Positions 46,434-64,000 of a DNA stretch of 64,000 nucleotides are shown here, piece after piece. The DNA is from Parietaria judaica (taxonomy: Eukaryota > Streptophyta > Magnoliopsida > Rosales > Urticaceae). The DNA lies in contig OX940868.1 in NCBI GenBank assembly GCA_954871525.1, forward strand, positions 26,841,056-26,905,055, written 5' to 3'. A model generated the notes under the pieces. It saw nothing but the letters and a program-made list of their open reading frames with translations. It searched no databases and was not told the DNA's origin. The first letter of the stretch is position 1. Every line of letters starts with the position of its first letter. Both the position numbers and the translations under genes were made by a program.

Positions 46434-49400
46434 AGTTGTTACTTTTTCATATAAATGTGATCGATCCAAATTTGCTTTCTTCGTAGTACTACCTACGAAT
46501 TCATTAGACTAATGAAATGCGTTGCGTTTAACTAGCGACGTTTAAAAAGCCATTGCCAATTGAATTGAACGTGGAAACATAATGATACTTCACACACTAA
46601 ATAATTACCGAGTTTCCAATTAATGGCATAAAGTTAAACCACTCGGCGTTAATTAATTATAAACTTTATTAAGTTCAAATGAACATTGATTCAAAATAAG
46701 TAGAAAAAAAAAATTGGCACCCAAATGAAGTGAGTTCAAAAAATCTATCATGTCGAAAGGACAGGTTAAGTCTTACAACATAAGAAAGAAAGAAAAAACT
46801 AAAAAAAAAAAAGAAGTCATGAATTACTTATTTTATTATCCACTGATTCTATCGTGGAAACCTAATGATATTTCACACTAACCAATTTGTTGAGTATAAC
46901 AACCTGTTCTAATCAATGGCATAAAAAATAAACCACTGTGCAACGTGTTTTTGCACTGAAAGAAGATGACTAGCTAGGTGCAAATAAATATTAAACAACA
47001 ATAAAGAGAGAAACAAGTGGATATATATGACTTATTTGATAATATTTGACCTATGACCAGCTATAATTAACGAGGTATTGTATATTATGACAAAAATATA
47101 TATAAGTACCCAATTGACGATGAAATCATTCCCATAGATGAAGGCTTTTGACTACACCATTGATGAACAAAACCGTAAGTTAGCTGCTTAATTTCAGTAT
47201 TCTAATTCCTATTACCAAGATCTAATGGTTTTATATATACAAGGCAGAATTCGTATTGGCTGTACTGGCTAGTAGTACACAATTCACTCACTACTTTGAT
47301 TTGCAGTACATAACTTAATATCATAAAATTAAGCCCTTATATTAAATATTAGTATTTTTGATGTTTCAAAAAACGACAAATATAAAAGAGAGGGAGGGAG
47401 AGAGAGATTTAAGTGTTATATTATTCGTCCATTATGACAAAGTAAGGCATTTTTCTATGTGATAAGCATCTTAATATTATAAAATTTTCCGTAATTAAAA
47501 AAATATTATATATGTTCCAATTAGGGAATATGCTTTTGTGTTTGAAGTTGACTATTAAAATTATCAGTTTTTGGTAAAGTAGACATGTTCCAAGAGCCAG
47601 AGGCGGATTATAGGGCATGGATTGAACCACCTCTGGCCTTCTTTTATATTTTTATAAAGCTTTATATATTATTTTGATTTTTGAAAATCTATTCAATTAA
47701 ATACTTAAGTCCAACGACCCTCAAAGTCCAATCTCATTCATTTTTAATTTTGACTTTGTATTTATTATAAAATTTGATGAGAATTTTTTTTTAACCGCCT
47801 GTACATGAATCCTGGTTCAAATGAAAAATTATAGTTGGCAGCCTAATCTAATAATTATTAAACTTTTGTATACATTCTGCATTATATTGTCCACTTCGAG
47901 ATACTTCAAATAGAAATATTATTTTGAGATGTGTTAGGAAGTAAAGTAAAGTAAACTAAATTTAAATAGACGACGTTTTTTGAAATGCCGTGGTCATGCT
48001 CGCTACGGCAGAAATAGCTGACCGGCGTCGCGAGTTCTTGGTACAACGTGCCCCGAGTATAGACTCAGCCAACGAGTCAAACCTAAATAATCTTACGGTG
48101 AAGGAAGTCTTGTTAAACATAACTTTTTCGAGGAAAATATTAACACTTTAACTAAGATCACTAAAGAAGAAGAATTTACGGCACCAAATGTTTGAACATC
48201 CATACTACGAAACATGTTTTGTGACCACTCTTTAGAGACTACTACACTTTGAAATTATTTTATTAATAAACTTGGTGGGGTAAAGAGGTATTTATCCCGA
48301 AGTGGTATTAAATTTCTCGAATATCCATCGGCATGCCCATCGAAAATCTTTTTTCGAGGATATGCGAAACGATATATCCATCGACATATCCATCGACTTA
48401 CCTATGAGATACACATCGACAAGCGATATATCCGTAAAATGAAAAGTGCGAAACGACATCGATAAGCGGTATTTAAAACCTTAATCCCGACAATACATAA
48501 TTTTAGATATTTTTACAATTTACAAAGAAACTTCTAGATAGTGAGTTCCTCCAAATGGGTCTATTAGTCTTTTTTATTATTTGGCTTCCACTTTTGTTGG
48601 ACTTTTAGGGACTCTATTGAGGTAGTGAATCAGTTATGATATTTAACAAGTCTAAGAGCCGCGGCTTATTTAGAACATCATGCTGGTTTTGAATACTGCA
48701 TCAAAGATAATGCCACAATAATATTAAATTGTCGTGGCTCAATTTTTGTCTTCCCCGCGGCCATTATATAATTCCGCTAATTAAAAATTTATCACGAGAG
48801 CTCACTTATTCGTTCCACTGCTTGGGGAGTTTTTTCAGGCAGGTAGCGACCGCATGGGAAACTTTGCTAGACAAAAAGCGTCGTGCACCCGCCAAACCAC
48901 CACGCACGGGCCCTGACCTTGCCAATCGAGTCATCGGGGTTCCCATGCTAACCTAATGTCCGCGATGTCGGATACCCTGGCCTTGCACAACTGTTTTAAA
49001 TTACCGATGGCTTGCACGATATGGATTTCACAACGGAAAGAACATGTAGTAGTGCAAACTATGCACAATAATTTTGAACGTTTGTGTAATCTATAATACG
49101 CAAGCGGTTTATGGAAAATAACGAAAATAATTTCATATAAAATTACGACATTTCAACCTATAATACAGTATAACGTGTTTAGAATTCCATTTCACAAAAC
49201 AAAAACAAAAAACACGTTGCATAATACGTATGTAATATCTATATATAAATTCCAATACACAGTAATTTTAGAGATATATACACACAAAATTCAAACACAT
49301 TCAATTGCAAGTTATCTGAAAATGCATCCAACAACATTTCCCTATATTTATGTGTGTGTGTGTGGAAAAATATTAAATTTCTTTGTCAAGCGGTTTATTT

Positions 49401-49717
49401 CCGAATGTTCGAAGTTCACTGATCTAGTCTAATATATGTTAGTGCATTTTTTAAGGATATATGATGTAACGTGCTTCAAGGAAAATGAATATAAATAGCA
49501 GCTGATGAAGGTAATTCCTGGATCCAAATTACTGATATGTAAAGTGATTTACTGAGATTGCAAAGATTAGATCATATATAAAGTGTTAATGTTGAGATTT
49601 CAGTGTCTTTCATCCCAAGTAGTCTTATTCTTATAATAGTACGTATAGTATACGAAACCATGCATGCATATATTGATGATCATTGAGTGAGAGTACTAAT
49701 GATGATCATCTTCATGA
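46434..49717. other. Spacer between PPO and the carboxypeptidase gene
   Basis: AT-rich with a few GC-richer islands. 47980-48120 and 48720-48990 have no product I recognise; the 75-codon frame at 48729-48956 resembles nothing known to me. A TCG-rich repeat block is listed separately. Confidence 0.45.
48290..48485 (-). repeat. Second copy of the CGAT-rich degenerate repeat
   Basis: Read on the minus strand it has ATACCGCTTATCGATGTCGT, CGGATATATCGCTTGTCGA, ATGGATATGTCGATGG and TTTCGCATATCCTCGAAAAA. These align in order with the block at 24815-24990 and, for the last motif, with 25480-25505. Only the motif-rich part is present here. Confidence 0.6.
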
Positions 49718-55357
<5,640 letters not shown>

Positions 55358-55391
55358 ATTGTTTATATTATGAGCCGTGCATAATGCATGC

Positions 55392-55400
55392 TTATTTATA
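55392..55400 (-). promoter_or_regulatory. TATA box of the carboxypeptidase gene
   Basis: On the minus strand TATAAATAA, 35 bp before the chosen ATG at 55357. Its position implies a very short leader and rules out the upstream ATG at 55405. Confidence 0.6.
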
Positions 55401-56807
55401 GCCATTATTTGGAGATTTGTGTACTATTAGTAATGCTTCCACTAAGCCATGCACGAAATAGTTTAGAGTTTTGCACTATTGAAAGAAGATCCCGAGGTGG
55501 CCACGTTATTACCTAGCAAAGATGTGTATCACATGGATTATATTTTAGGTCGTCAGCTTCTAGACTAATCGTGCATGAAAGTGATATATATAGTGTTCCT
55601 TGACATCCTTTCTTTACATGGGTTTTTGAATCATATCCATAAATGAAAAACGCATCTTTACGCTATAGGCGGAACCGAGATTTAGGCTTCAGGGGGTTGG
55701 TATGAATTTTTAGTGTAAATAAAAGGGTATTAATTTGAAAGTCCTAAAATTTTAGTACTACCATAGACAAAAATATTTTTTTGGGGTGTTTTAGCACCAC
55801 TACCATTATAGGCGGAACCAAGAATCAGAGAGAGGGAGGCTTAAAAAATATTCTTTCATTTACATAGTATCATACGGGAAGGACAAGAGGCACGACATCG
55901 GCCACCGCAGAAAGAGGCGAGTTCGAGGCTGAGCGGGAAGAAAGTATCGGAGGCGTCAGGGGTTTGAGGAAAGGCGAAAAGGGGAAGACCAGAAAGAAGG
56001 AAGAGAAGTGGGAGCTGGACTTTTAATTTACTAAGGCTGGAACACGTGTATTTGGACTTAGCTTGGGCCTAATAATAATTAAAAAGGGAAATTTCATAAA
56101 ATAACCCTCAATACACCACAAATTCTATAACTAACCTTAAAATTTTCATAATTCTAAAAAAAAAAACTCTTTTCAAATTGATGTACCAAAATACTCCTAA
56201 TATTTTTCATTTTTCAAGACGATCTATGTCCATTTTTCATGATCAATACGTCCTGAAACAGTATAATAATCTCCCAAGATCTTGTTTTCAAAAGAACTAT
56301 TTGATGGCAACCCTAAACCTAGAGTTTTCCACTAACTAATACTTATTCTTTAATGATTATTAGGCTTAGTATGATCCCATCATAAGGCTACATATAAGAT
56401 ATAAATTTAAATAATCTTAATATTAATTATTATTAGCAGTAGTAGTATTAGAATAATAGTCGCCTAAACGGAGGGCTCCTTCCACATCCCAGGTTGATCC
56501 ACACAAGCCCGAAATGGTCCCAACACCGACCAACAAATTCGATGCTGTCGGTTTTCGATTCAAAAATCGGTTTTTGAGTTTATTTTTCACTCCTACATTG
56601 TGTGGCTTGCGCCAGTTTCTTGGTGTTTTCAGTTTGGGCTTCTTGGGTCATTTATTTGTGGGCTTGGGTCTCTTGCTTGGGCTCTTCACACCTACAATGT
56701 TGTGTAGTGAATATCAACGTTAAATTAAGAAAACGACATCTGCTATGAAAATGAATTAGAGATTGCAAAAGAAGAAAAAGAAGGTAAAACAGATATGTTA
56801 ATTACTG
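55401..56807. other. Intergenic DNA with two hAT-terminus-like remnants
   Basis: ATAGGCGGAACCGAGATTTA (near 55665) and ATAGGCGGAACCAAGAATCA (near 55813) are direct repeats about 148 bp apart and look like hAT end fragments. 55890-56030 is purine-rich, GC-richer DNA without a product. The frame at 56514-56723 (69 aa) resembles no known protein. Confidence 0.45.
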
Positions 56808-57180
56808 TTTTTTTTTTCTAAATAAGATTTTCATTGAAGAAAGCCGAAGCAAGGATTACCCAAGCAAACCGCCAATCCACCGGGGAATGGCGTCAAAATG
56901 ACAACCCACGAAATTTGAGGAAAAAGTCTAAGCTTGCCAATGTCATGGTATGAGCAACTGAGTTATAATTTTTAAAAACAAAAGAAAATGAGATATCGAA
57001 AAACTCACTACAAAAACTTTGAATACCTTCAATAATAATCCCGAGGTCGTGAGGTAGCGCGGGATTTTAATCGCTTCAATCACCAATTTAGCGTCAGATT
57101 CGGTGATGAGTTTATCAAAACCACGAGCATGTGCCGCTAATAACCCATAACGGACCGCCACAGCCTCACCGACAGCCACG
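56808..57180 (-). mobile_element. 3' end of a LINE with RNase H-like remnant
   Basis: On the minus strand GEAVAVRYGLLAAHARGFD and ITESDAKLVIEAI are the typical motifs of the RVT_3 RNase H-like domain in plant LINEs. It ends in an A-run (plus-strand T-run near 56808-56818). Only about 370 bp remain and the frame loses similarity after the IEAI motif. It lies about 290 bp upstream of the esterase start codon. Confidence 0.7.
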
Positions 57181-57472
57181 CCTAATAGTTGACGAGCTAA
57201 TTACTGCTGTTATTCGACATAAAACCGTTCCAATTAATGATTATGATTACCTCATTATTAAGCTATTAATATAATAATAAGATATTTGTTTATTTCTTTT
57301 GTAAAATAAGATATTTATTTTAGATTCCAAGATTTGCAATTCTGCATATCTGAAACTTTCCGACGCCATCGATCGTTTCAATCCGAGAACTCAAAATCAA
57401 TCGAAAGTCAAACCCAATCGGCATATCGGAGAAGAAGACCCATCAATTCGAAGCTCTCGTCGGAGGCCATCA

Positions 57473-58949
57473 ATGGCGGATCAGCGGCCCCAAGAAGACG
57501 AAGACGAAGTCCATTACTGGGGCGACATCCCGGAGCAGGAGTACTACGCCCTGCAGGGCATCTCGGGGTCGTCGTCGTACTTCACCTCGCCGAGGGGGCT
57601 CACGCTCTTCACGCGCCGCTGGCTCCCCCCGGGCCCGCCGCGCGGCCTGGTGTTCATGGTCCACGGCTACGGCAACGACACGAGCTGGACCTTCCAGGGC
57701 ACGCCCATCTTCCTCGCGCACCACGGCTTCGCCTGCTTCGCGCTCGACCTCGAGGCGCACGGCCGCTCCGACGGCCTGCGCGCCTTCGTCCCCAGCGTCG
57801 ACCTCCTCGTCCAGGACTGCCTCGCCTTCTTCGCCTCCGTCAGGGCCAGCCCCGAGTTCCGGGCCCGGCCCGGGTTCCTCTACGGCGAGTCCATGGGCGG
57901 CGCGATCTGCCTCATGATCCACTTCGCCCACCCGCGGGGCTTCGACGGCGCGGTGCTCGTCGCGCCCATGTGCAGGATTGCCGATGCGGTGCGGCCGCCG
58001 TGGCCGGTCCCGCAGGTGCTCACGCAGGTCGCGCGGCTCTTCCCGACGCTGGCCATCGTGCCGACGGAGGACCTGATGCGGAAGTCGGTGAAGGTGCAGG
58101 CCAAGATAGCCGTCGCCGACCGGAATCCAAGGAGGTAAATTACGGACTTTTACTGTTTTGTGACTTAAATTAATTTACCTAAGATCTTGTGATTTTTTTA
58201 GTCATTTTATACACATTTTTTAGTCACATGAAATATTTAACTTTGCCCGGTAATTTTTTTGGTTAAGAATTTATATTTTGATCAATTAAAACGGTATAGG
58301 TCAAAAGTGAAAAAATTAACCGTAAAAATACTTAAAATAATAAAGTTGAGGCGACAGTTGTTTTTATCCATTCTTTTCTCGACGGAAGTTGGTCAAATAT
58401 AACGTAGTGTGACATACGTGGGACAAAATTAAAGTGAAACGACACATATTTTAGTCAAATTAAGGTAACGCGGAATTTGACCAACGTTTGTTAAAAAGAA
58501 ATAGACAGAAATATGCGTGGTCTCAATCCGTCAACCGTCGGATTTGGATTTTTTTTCATGGCCCAATTTTATTAGTTATAGACCAGCTCCATTTATTGTT
58601 GTGATGTGAAATTATCAATAGATACCGGGGCAAGCCGAGGCTGGGGACGGTAGTGGAGCTGCTGAGGGTGACGGAGTGCCTCAGCGGGAAGTTGGCAGAG
58701 GTGACGATCCCCTTCCTCATCGTGCACGGCAGTGCCGACACAGTGACGGATCCGGACGTCAGCCGGGCGCTGCACGCGGCGGCACGGAGCGAGGACAAGG
58801 CGCTGCGGATCTACGAGGGCATGATGCACTCACTTCTCTTTGGGGAGACCGACGAGAACGTGGAGACCGTCCGGGCCGACATTCTGGCTTGGTTGACGGC
58901 CAGATGTCAGCGTCCCCGAGGCTTGATTGGCGATTTGATCGATTGCTAA
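57473..58949 (+). CDS. CSE: Caffeoylshikimate esterase-like / MAGL-type alpha/beta hydrolase
   Basis: Two exons, 57473-58134 and 58622-58949, GT-AG, 329 aa. Caffeoylshikimate esterase splits caffeoyl shikimate to caffeate and shikimate in the lignin pathway; close paralogues are monoacylglycerol lipases. The oxyanion region is VHGYGNDTSW (63-72). The triad is S140 in YGESMGG, D260 in HGSADTVTDP and H290 in MMHSLLFGE. Further signatures of the CSE branch are GFDGAVLVAPMCRI, IVPTEDL and RLGTVVELLRVT. No signal peptide is visible, so it is cytosolic or membrane-associated. Exon 1 is strongly GC-rich, unlike the AT-rich intron and flanks, and this makes long spurious frames on both strands. The start gives MADQRPQEDEDEVHYWGD, which fits the family N terminus. 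Separation from MAGL paralogues rests on overall wording and needs a tree. Confidence 0.92.
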
Positions 58950-59152
58950 CGGCGACAATCGGATTCAATCTCTGCATGGGCGTTTGATCAAAGGGTTGTG
59001 AATTGTGATTGAGAAAAATATATCACTGTTTGTTTTTATATCATTCTCCATTCTTGTTCGTCGATTGGTTGTAAAACTAAAAGGAGTAAATTGTCCATAA
59101 AATGGGAAATCTCAGTGTGTTTTTGACAAAAAAAAAAAAGAATATAAATATA

Positions 59153-59224
59153 AGGTCCCACCGAGACTTGAACTCGGGTTACTGGATTCAGAGTCCAATG
59201 TCCTGACCACTAGACCATGGGACC
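59153..59224 (-). tRNA. tRNA-Gln (anticodon CUG)
   Basis: On the minus strand 72 nt fold as a full tRNA. The acceptor stem GGTCCCA pairs with TGGGACC. Box A is TGGTCTAGTGGTCAGGA, the anticodon loop CTCTGAA carries CTG at positions 34-36, and box B is AGTTCAAGTCT. A T-run (plus-strand A-run, 59129-59140) lies just downstream and serves as pol III terminator. No intron. Confidence 0.93.
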
Positions 59225-60654
59225 TTGTTGACACTTCCTTGCTGTATTTGTAAACTATTAAATTACTTTCATAGACATATCAATATAACTAACAGTTTTG
59301 TACTTTTGTTCATTCTACACATTTAACTTATTGAAAGTCATCATAGACTACACGTACTCTAGTCAGCCTTCGAACAAGGATCTAATTCATGCCACACTCA
59401 CCCGTGTCAAAAGTTACAGCCTCCGGAAAATCAAGTCTTGTGCGAAAGTCATTCGAATCATTCCCAAGAAAAACTTCAATGCTTGTTCTTCTGTAAGTTT
59501 GGCTTCATCACTTATCAATTTTATTATTTTCCAATTGCATTTACATATTCACTTATCAGTTTCACAATTCACTAATCAAACCGGCCATGCTCCTATACTA
59601 CTCTTTCCGAAACCAGATCTTAATCTCCAAAACCGCTTCACTCCAAGTGTCGAGGAGGCAGCTTTCGGAGTGACGGATGGTCGAGCTCTCGTAAAGTCAT
59701 GTCCATCAGATCAGTCTCTTGTCCTTCGCATTATTGTCAACGCCTCGGAGAGTCGGGATTTGTGTTAGGCTTTTGAGCTAGTAGATTCTTCCAAAGAAGT
59801 AAACCCCCCATATTGATGCTAGACCGCGCCATCCCTTCTATCCTACGAGTGGATCCCTTTCCTCGACTGGAAAGGGTGTCGCCCTTTTTTCGTTGTTGTG
59901 AACATACTCGAGTGATTTATTTACTGTCATGATCATCTCCAAGTGTACAATTAGCGTAGCACAAGGGAATTCTTTCGAGGGGCGCGGAAGCATCAAGGCC
60001 TTTCGAGGGTCCTGATGAACGCGCGCGCCCCTTGACCATCTCTGAGGGTCTTTCCCTTCCCACACAGTCAGAGATAAATACTAAGTTGCCGAACATCGCC
60101 AGTTACAAATTACCGTTAGAACCCAAAGCGAGGGCAGTTAATAAATGTTCATGAAACTTACTCTCGCCGAATTTTCCGACACGAGGGTGCTAAATTGAAA
60201 AAGATAACCACTATAAAATTTCACAACTTTCAAGATATTAATCTGTCACAAGGCTTTCAGTAATACAAGTAGAAAACGCTAAAACAAAGATTTCCTTAAT
60301 CTGCATCAAGTCAACTATAAACTTTCAATCATTACATCGATTGGTGATATTTGTAGCAGCAAAAAAGCAAACTTCTATCATTTACAAGTAAAAATGGAGT
60401 TGAAACCTAAGCACAATATCTACGGGCTCCAACTCATCTCCACATCCTATACATATTTATAAAAATACATGGAGATGGAAAGAGCTCAAACAATATCTGT
60501 CCAAAAGAGAAAATGTTAAAACTCTATAGAAGAAACCCTATCAAGATATAACCCCCTTTCCCAATCTATGTGTCAGTCATGTGAATCTCCGGTGAAAAGT
60601 TAACAGATAATTACCTCTATTATTAGCACCCTAAACTGTTTATAGAAGTATTGA
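59225..60654. other. Intergenic DNA between tRNA and SNF2 gene
   Basis: The 156-codon frame at 59298-59768 has no recognisable domain and a composition like non-coding DNA; 59640-60070 is GC-richer and may be an old retroelement fragment. The SNF2 3' UTR must lie at the right end. Confidence 0.4.
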
Positions 60655-63600
60655 TCATGTCATGAAGAGGTATTTCAGATCCGCCTCAGTCAGGCGAGTC
60701 TGCCCGCCGCCACTTCCGTCGTCCCCAAACGCAGCAGCAACCATCTCTCTTTTCTTTTGCTGAGTAATATCAACACGAAATAATATGCTTTTAGTCTTAG
60801 AGAGAGAAAATAAAATAGCAGTTATCCAAAAGATTTAATCGCTATTTTTCATTTTTAAACGGTCAATACACCGTGTTTATTGTTTTTCACATATGGCATT
60901 TAAAACCGTTGGTTGTTTTACAATAGTCTAGAATCCATATTCCTATAATCTTCCGAATGATGTTAAATTTGAATTTAAATTCTAGGATAAAAAAAAACAG
61001 AATTTGTAATTTTGAGAACCGTTATTAGTTTAATAACCTAGTCAGAAACCCAATAATGCCCAAAATTCTAACCCGATCTTCAAAGTTCAGACAAACTTTT
61101 TATCCATGTGTATATTTGAGTTTAACTCTGGAATAAAATAAAAAACAGAATATGTGCTCCTTCATTACCTGAAGAGCTAAAATCCGATCCTCAACAGTGT
61201 CTCTAACTGTTAATCGCAAAACTGTAACGGGACGAGTCTGCCCAATCCGATGAGCTCTATCAATTGCCTGATCTTCAGTAGTGGGATTCCACCACAGGTC
61301 CAGAAGTAGAACATGGCAAGCAGCAACCATATTCAGACCAAGACTAGCAGCCTTGAGAGACATTATCATCACTGTCACCTGAAAAAGAAAAGAAAAAAAT
61401 CAACAAAACTTAGATTCACTATAACATTTTAGGGGTGAAACCAGTAACCGGTCCGGTACTGGCTCTTTGGCATACTCAATATGTATAATATTTTTGTTAA
61501 AGTTTAATAAAGATAATTACATGCCTTATTCAATCAAATATACAGATAAAATTCAGATATAAAAAGAAAATTGTAAAAACACATAGAACTGTAAAAAATA
61601 AAATAATAGTACGCAAAATATCAGTAAAAAACTGTAAGAAAACGGAAAATGTGCATTCCTGGCTATACGTATAAGGAGAATGGCATTGAGATACACTATA
61701 TTAGACATATATATTCTACGAACCTCGGGAAGGGTGTTAAAGTCCTTCACAGCTTTATCTCTAGCTATGACTGACATTGTTCCATCTAATCTTCGGTATT
61801 GGATGGATGAATGTTTTAGACAGTCTTCAAGCAAATCAAGCATCCGAGTCCACTGAGAAAAGACTATTGCTTTCTGCCCAACTTTAAGTGATGAATTGAA
61901 ACTCTGTTCACCATCAATATTATCTGTACCATCCTGAAGAGGCTCACTAGGAATTTTCAATGTTGTCGTATTTCCCAAACAATCTGGTGTTCCACTCAAA
62001 GTTTTCAAGACTTCAAGAGCTGCCTTGATCTTCGAAGAACTGTACAAGAGATTCTCAGATGGTGGCTCCTTTGTCTCCTGGACTTTATCAGAATCGTCTT
62101 TACATGGATGATCAAGAAGAAAGCTGCTTAATGTGTTTCTGGAGAAAACCGAGGAAAGACTGAGCCTAATTTTGCAATTGGGATTCGGGCAATTGTGCTC
62201 ATCCCCAGTAAGATGTTCACTAATGCATTGGTTGCAGAAAACATGTCCACATTTGGCAACAACTGCATCTTCGGGAGGATCCTGAAGGAAAAAAAAAAAG
62301 AGTATATTAGTATTTTCCCATTTAGGATTTAGCAGAAAGTAAAAACGTGATCCAAAAAAATTTAAGGGCATTACATTGCAAAGACCACAAATCGCTAAAG
62401 AAGCTCCCAAACACCTTAGGAGATGCTCTTTCTCATTTGGAAGTAGTTTCTTCGCCATTTCAGCTGAAGCTGACAATAAGGATCGTGAGTCCACGCCCTT
62501 GACAAGACACGGGTGATCACAAGCTTGTCGGAGACGCAAAAGCATCAACAAAATGTTGACATAATTTTGTTTGACCGTTCCAGCAGCAGCGTACTCCTGA
62601 TATGTTAATATAATTAATGTAAAATTCAGAAAATAAATAGATACTATTGCATAATCAGCAACATACTATTGATATTCAAAAAAGTAAGTTTTAGCAGCAT
62701 ACGCCTAATAATGTTAGTTTCAGAACTTAAAACATAAAAAAAATCATGAATAAGAATTCAGAAGAAAACAAAACAAAAAAAAAAAAAAAACTAAGCACCA
62801 ATATTGGAAGCTTTCAAAATCTAACTTTTCTCTGCAAGTAGAAGTATAAAATGTAAAAAAAAAATAGTAAAAGAGATCTATAATAAATCAAAAAGTTCTC
62901 TACTAAACTTACTTCAAACTGAGCCCGTGAATCGGCTTCTAGCCTGGAGTAGAAGTCACGCTCTTCCTGTGAAAACTCCACCTTTTTCAATTCTACAAAC
63001 TTGGGTGGCAAATTGATAATTGGTTCCCCATCAAGAAGTGTACCTAACAAATATAATCATCACGTTATAAACCATAAATTAACATATAGCAAGTTCTTTG
63101 ATATCCAAAATGATGCTGAAAAAGACTAGCAACTCAAAGAATAAACAGTCAAGGGCTTAATAAAATATTACAGCTGATGCCTAGTTTCCAAAATAAAGGA
63201 AGTGATTTATAAATCTCAAGACATCAACAAAGTAAAATCGAGATTTCTAGTATCAGGTATATTTTTCTAGTATGTTTATGTATCTAGGTCCCTGGCAGAC
63301 ATATATATTTGGTTTCACTTTACCTTAAACTAAAAATTTAATCCATATTATCCATGCGACATATATCCTAATAAATACATATATACCAAGCCCGTGATGT
63401 CAAAATTTTGTTAAGTCGTGATTGATTTTCTCATCAACATACAATATATTATACAAATCAACCATATAACATTCGATGAAATACATAATCAAATTATATA
63501 TATAAACCTTAGGCCACAACGCTACCAACTTTTAATGTAAGAAAAGATCTAACACTCATCTAACCTTTGGTGCGCCGTAACATAATCGTCCTCAAGATGG

Positions 63601-64000
63601 TTTGTAACTTTCTGTACCCATTTGTCGGACTTCTGTTGATTGGAGCTTTGATATAGGAGCAGAACATCTTATACGCATCAAAAGGGTCATACTTGAGAAA
63701 TCTGAAGTAGCTATACAGATCATCAATTGCATTCTGAATAGGAGTCCCTGACAAACACCACCTCCTTTTAGCACGTAGGCCCCAACAAGCCCTAGCCACT
63801 TGAGTCCTGTGATTCTTAATACTCTGAGCCTCGTCAAGAACAACCCTAAACCATCCGACCTTGGCCAAAGGACGAACCAGAGACTCAGTCACTGAATTAT
63901 CAACCCCTTTTTTGTTCGCATTCTTTTTATCAGACTGTTTCCTCTTCTTAGTAGACGAGAGTTCGGCTACATCACCTTCGCCCACTTCCATTTTCACCTT
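60655..64000 (-). CDS. SNF2-RING-helicase-like chromatin remodeller, CHR27/CHR28 (FRG) type, 5' end outside window
   Basis: Minus-strand exons, partial at the 5' end: 64000(edge)-63565, 63043-62913, 62596-62375, 62281-61724, 61378-61169, 60759-60655, all GT-AG and in phase. The visible part (about 550 aa) runs through the C-terminal half of an SNF2 ATPase. Motif II is [12 protein letters not shown] and motif [17 protein letters not shown]3HC4 RING finger is inserted between the lobes ([18 protein letters not shown] then [10 protein letters not shown] and CPNPNC). Motif IV region [16 protein letters not shown], motif [12 protein letters not shown] and motif [18 protein letters not shown] follow. 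The C terminus [15 protein letters not shown] is typical of the clade. In Arabidopsis CHR27/CHR28 (FRG1/FRG2) bind SUVR2 and act in RNA-directed DNA methylation. ATP-dependent remodelling and E3 activity are inferred. ATPase motif I should lie beyond the window edge. Confidence 0.93.

Noticed and set aside
55358..55405. Upstream ATG for the carboxypeptidase (16 extra residues)
   Set aside because: The TATA box at 55400-55392 lies inside this extension and the signal peptide starts properly at the second ATG.
57334..58173. 279-codon plus-strand frame overlapping the esterase
   Set aside because: It is in a different frame from the conserved hydrolase, is Arg/Pro-rich by composition and carries none of the family motifs.
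59298..59768. 156-codon frame as a protein gene
   Set aside because: No domain, no family resemblance and no flanking gene signals; retained only as unassigned DNA.

Overview
The window is nuclear DNA from a flowering plant. Genes carry GT-AG introns, the intergenic DNA is very AT-rich, and the protein families are plant-specific (NAC factor, tyrosinase-type polyphenol oxidase, type II serine carboxypeptidase-like protein, caffeoylshikimate esterase, CHR27/28-type SNF2-RING protein). A eudicot is favoured because caffeoylshikimate esterase is typical of eudicots and because NAC, TIR-only and CSE genes occur together here as I recall for Arabidopsis chromosome 1 (At1g52760 to At1g52900). The species cannot be fixed from the sequence alone.

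Seven protein-coding genes were rebuilt exon by exon. They are: a NAM-clade NAC transcription factor (minus, 7851-9045, 3 exons, 302 aa); a GH27 alpha-galactosidase (minus, 10362-15289, 13 exons, 409 aa); a TIR-only protein (minus, 29828-30554, 2 exons, 210 aa); an intronless plastid polyphenol oxidase (plus, 44555-46318, 587 aa); an SCPL31-like serine carboxypeptidase (minus, 49718-55357, 10 exons, 482 aa); a caffeoylshikimate esterase-like hydrolase (plus, 57473-58949, 2 exons, 329 aa); and the 3' part of a CHR27/CHR28-like SNF2-RING-helicase gene (minus, 60655 to the window edge). There is also one tRNA-Gln(CUG) gene (minus, 59153-59224).

Region by region: 1-7.8 kb is repeat DNA (LINE 3' end with a poly-C VNTR, a tRNA-derived SINE-like piece, an LTR-like block, tandem repeats, an inverted-repeat element). 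7.8-15.3 kb holds the NAC and alpha-galactosidase genes. 15.7-27.7 kb is a transposon graveyard with a 2.4 kb foldback element built of about 266-bp tandem units, a hAT-type element with a second foldback element nested in it, and an LTR-like block. The TIR gene at 30 kb is followed by a composite element (32.5-35.3 kb) that contains GC-rich gene-like sequence and two further insertions. 36-44 kb is gene-poor. 44.5-64 kb is gene-rich.

The genes do not form an operon or an obvious cluster. They are independent transcription units with separate roles: senescence/stress transcription, galactoside hydrolysis, TIR signalling, phenol oxidation, secreted peptidase or acyltransferase, lignin pathway and chromatin remodelling. 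The most unusual content is the layered set of palindromic non-autonomous elements, several with exact 8- or 9-bp target-site duplications readable in the sequence.
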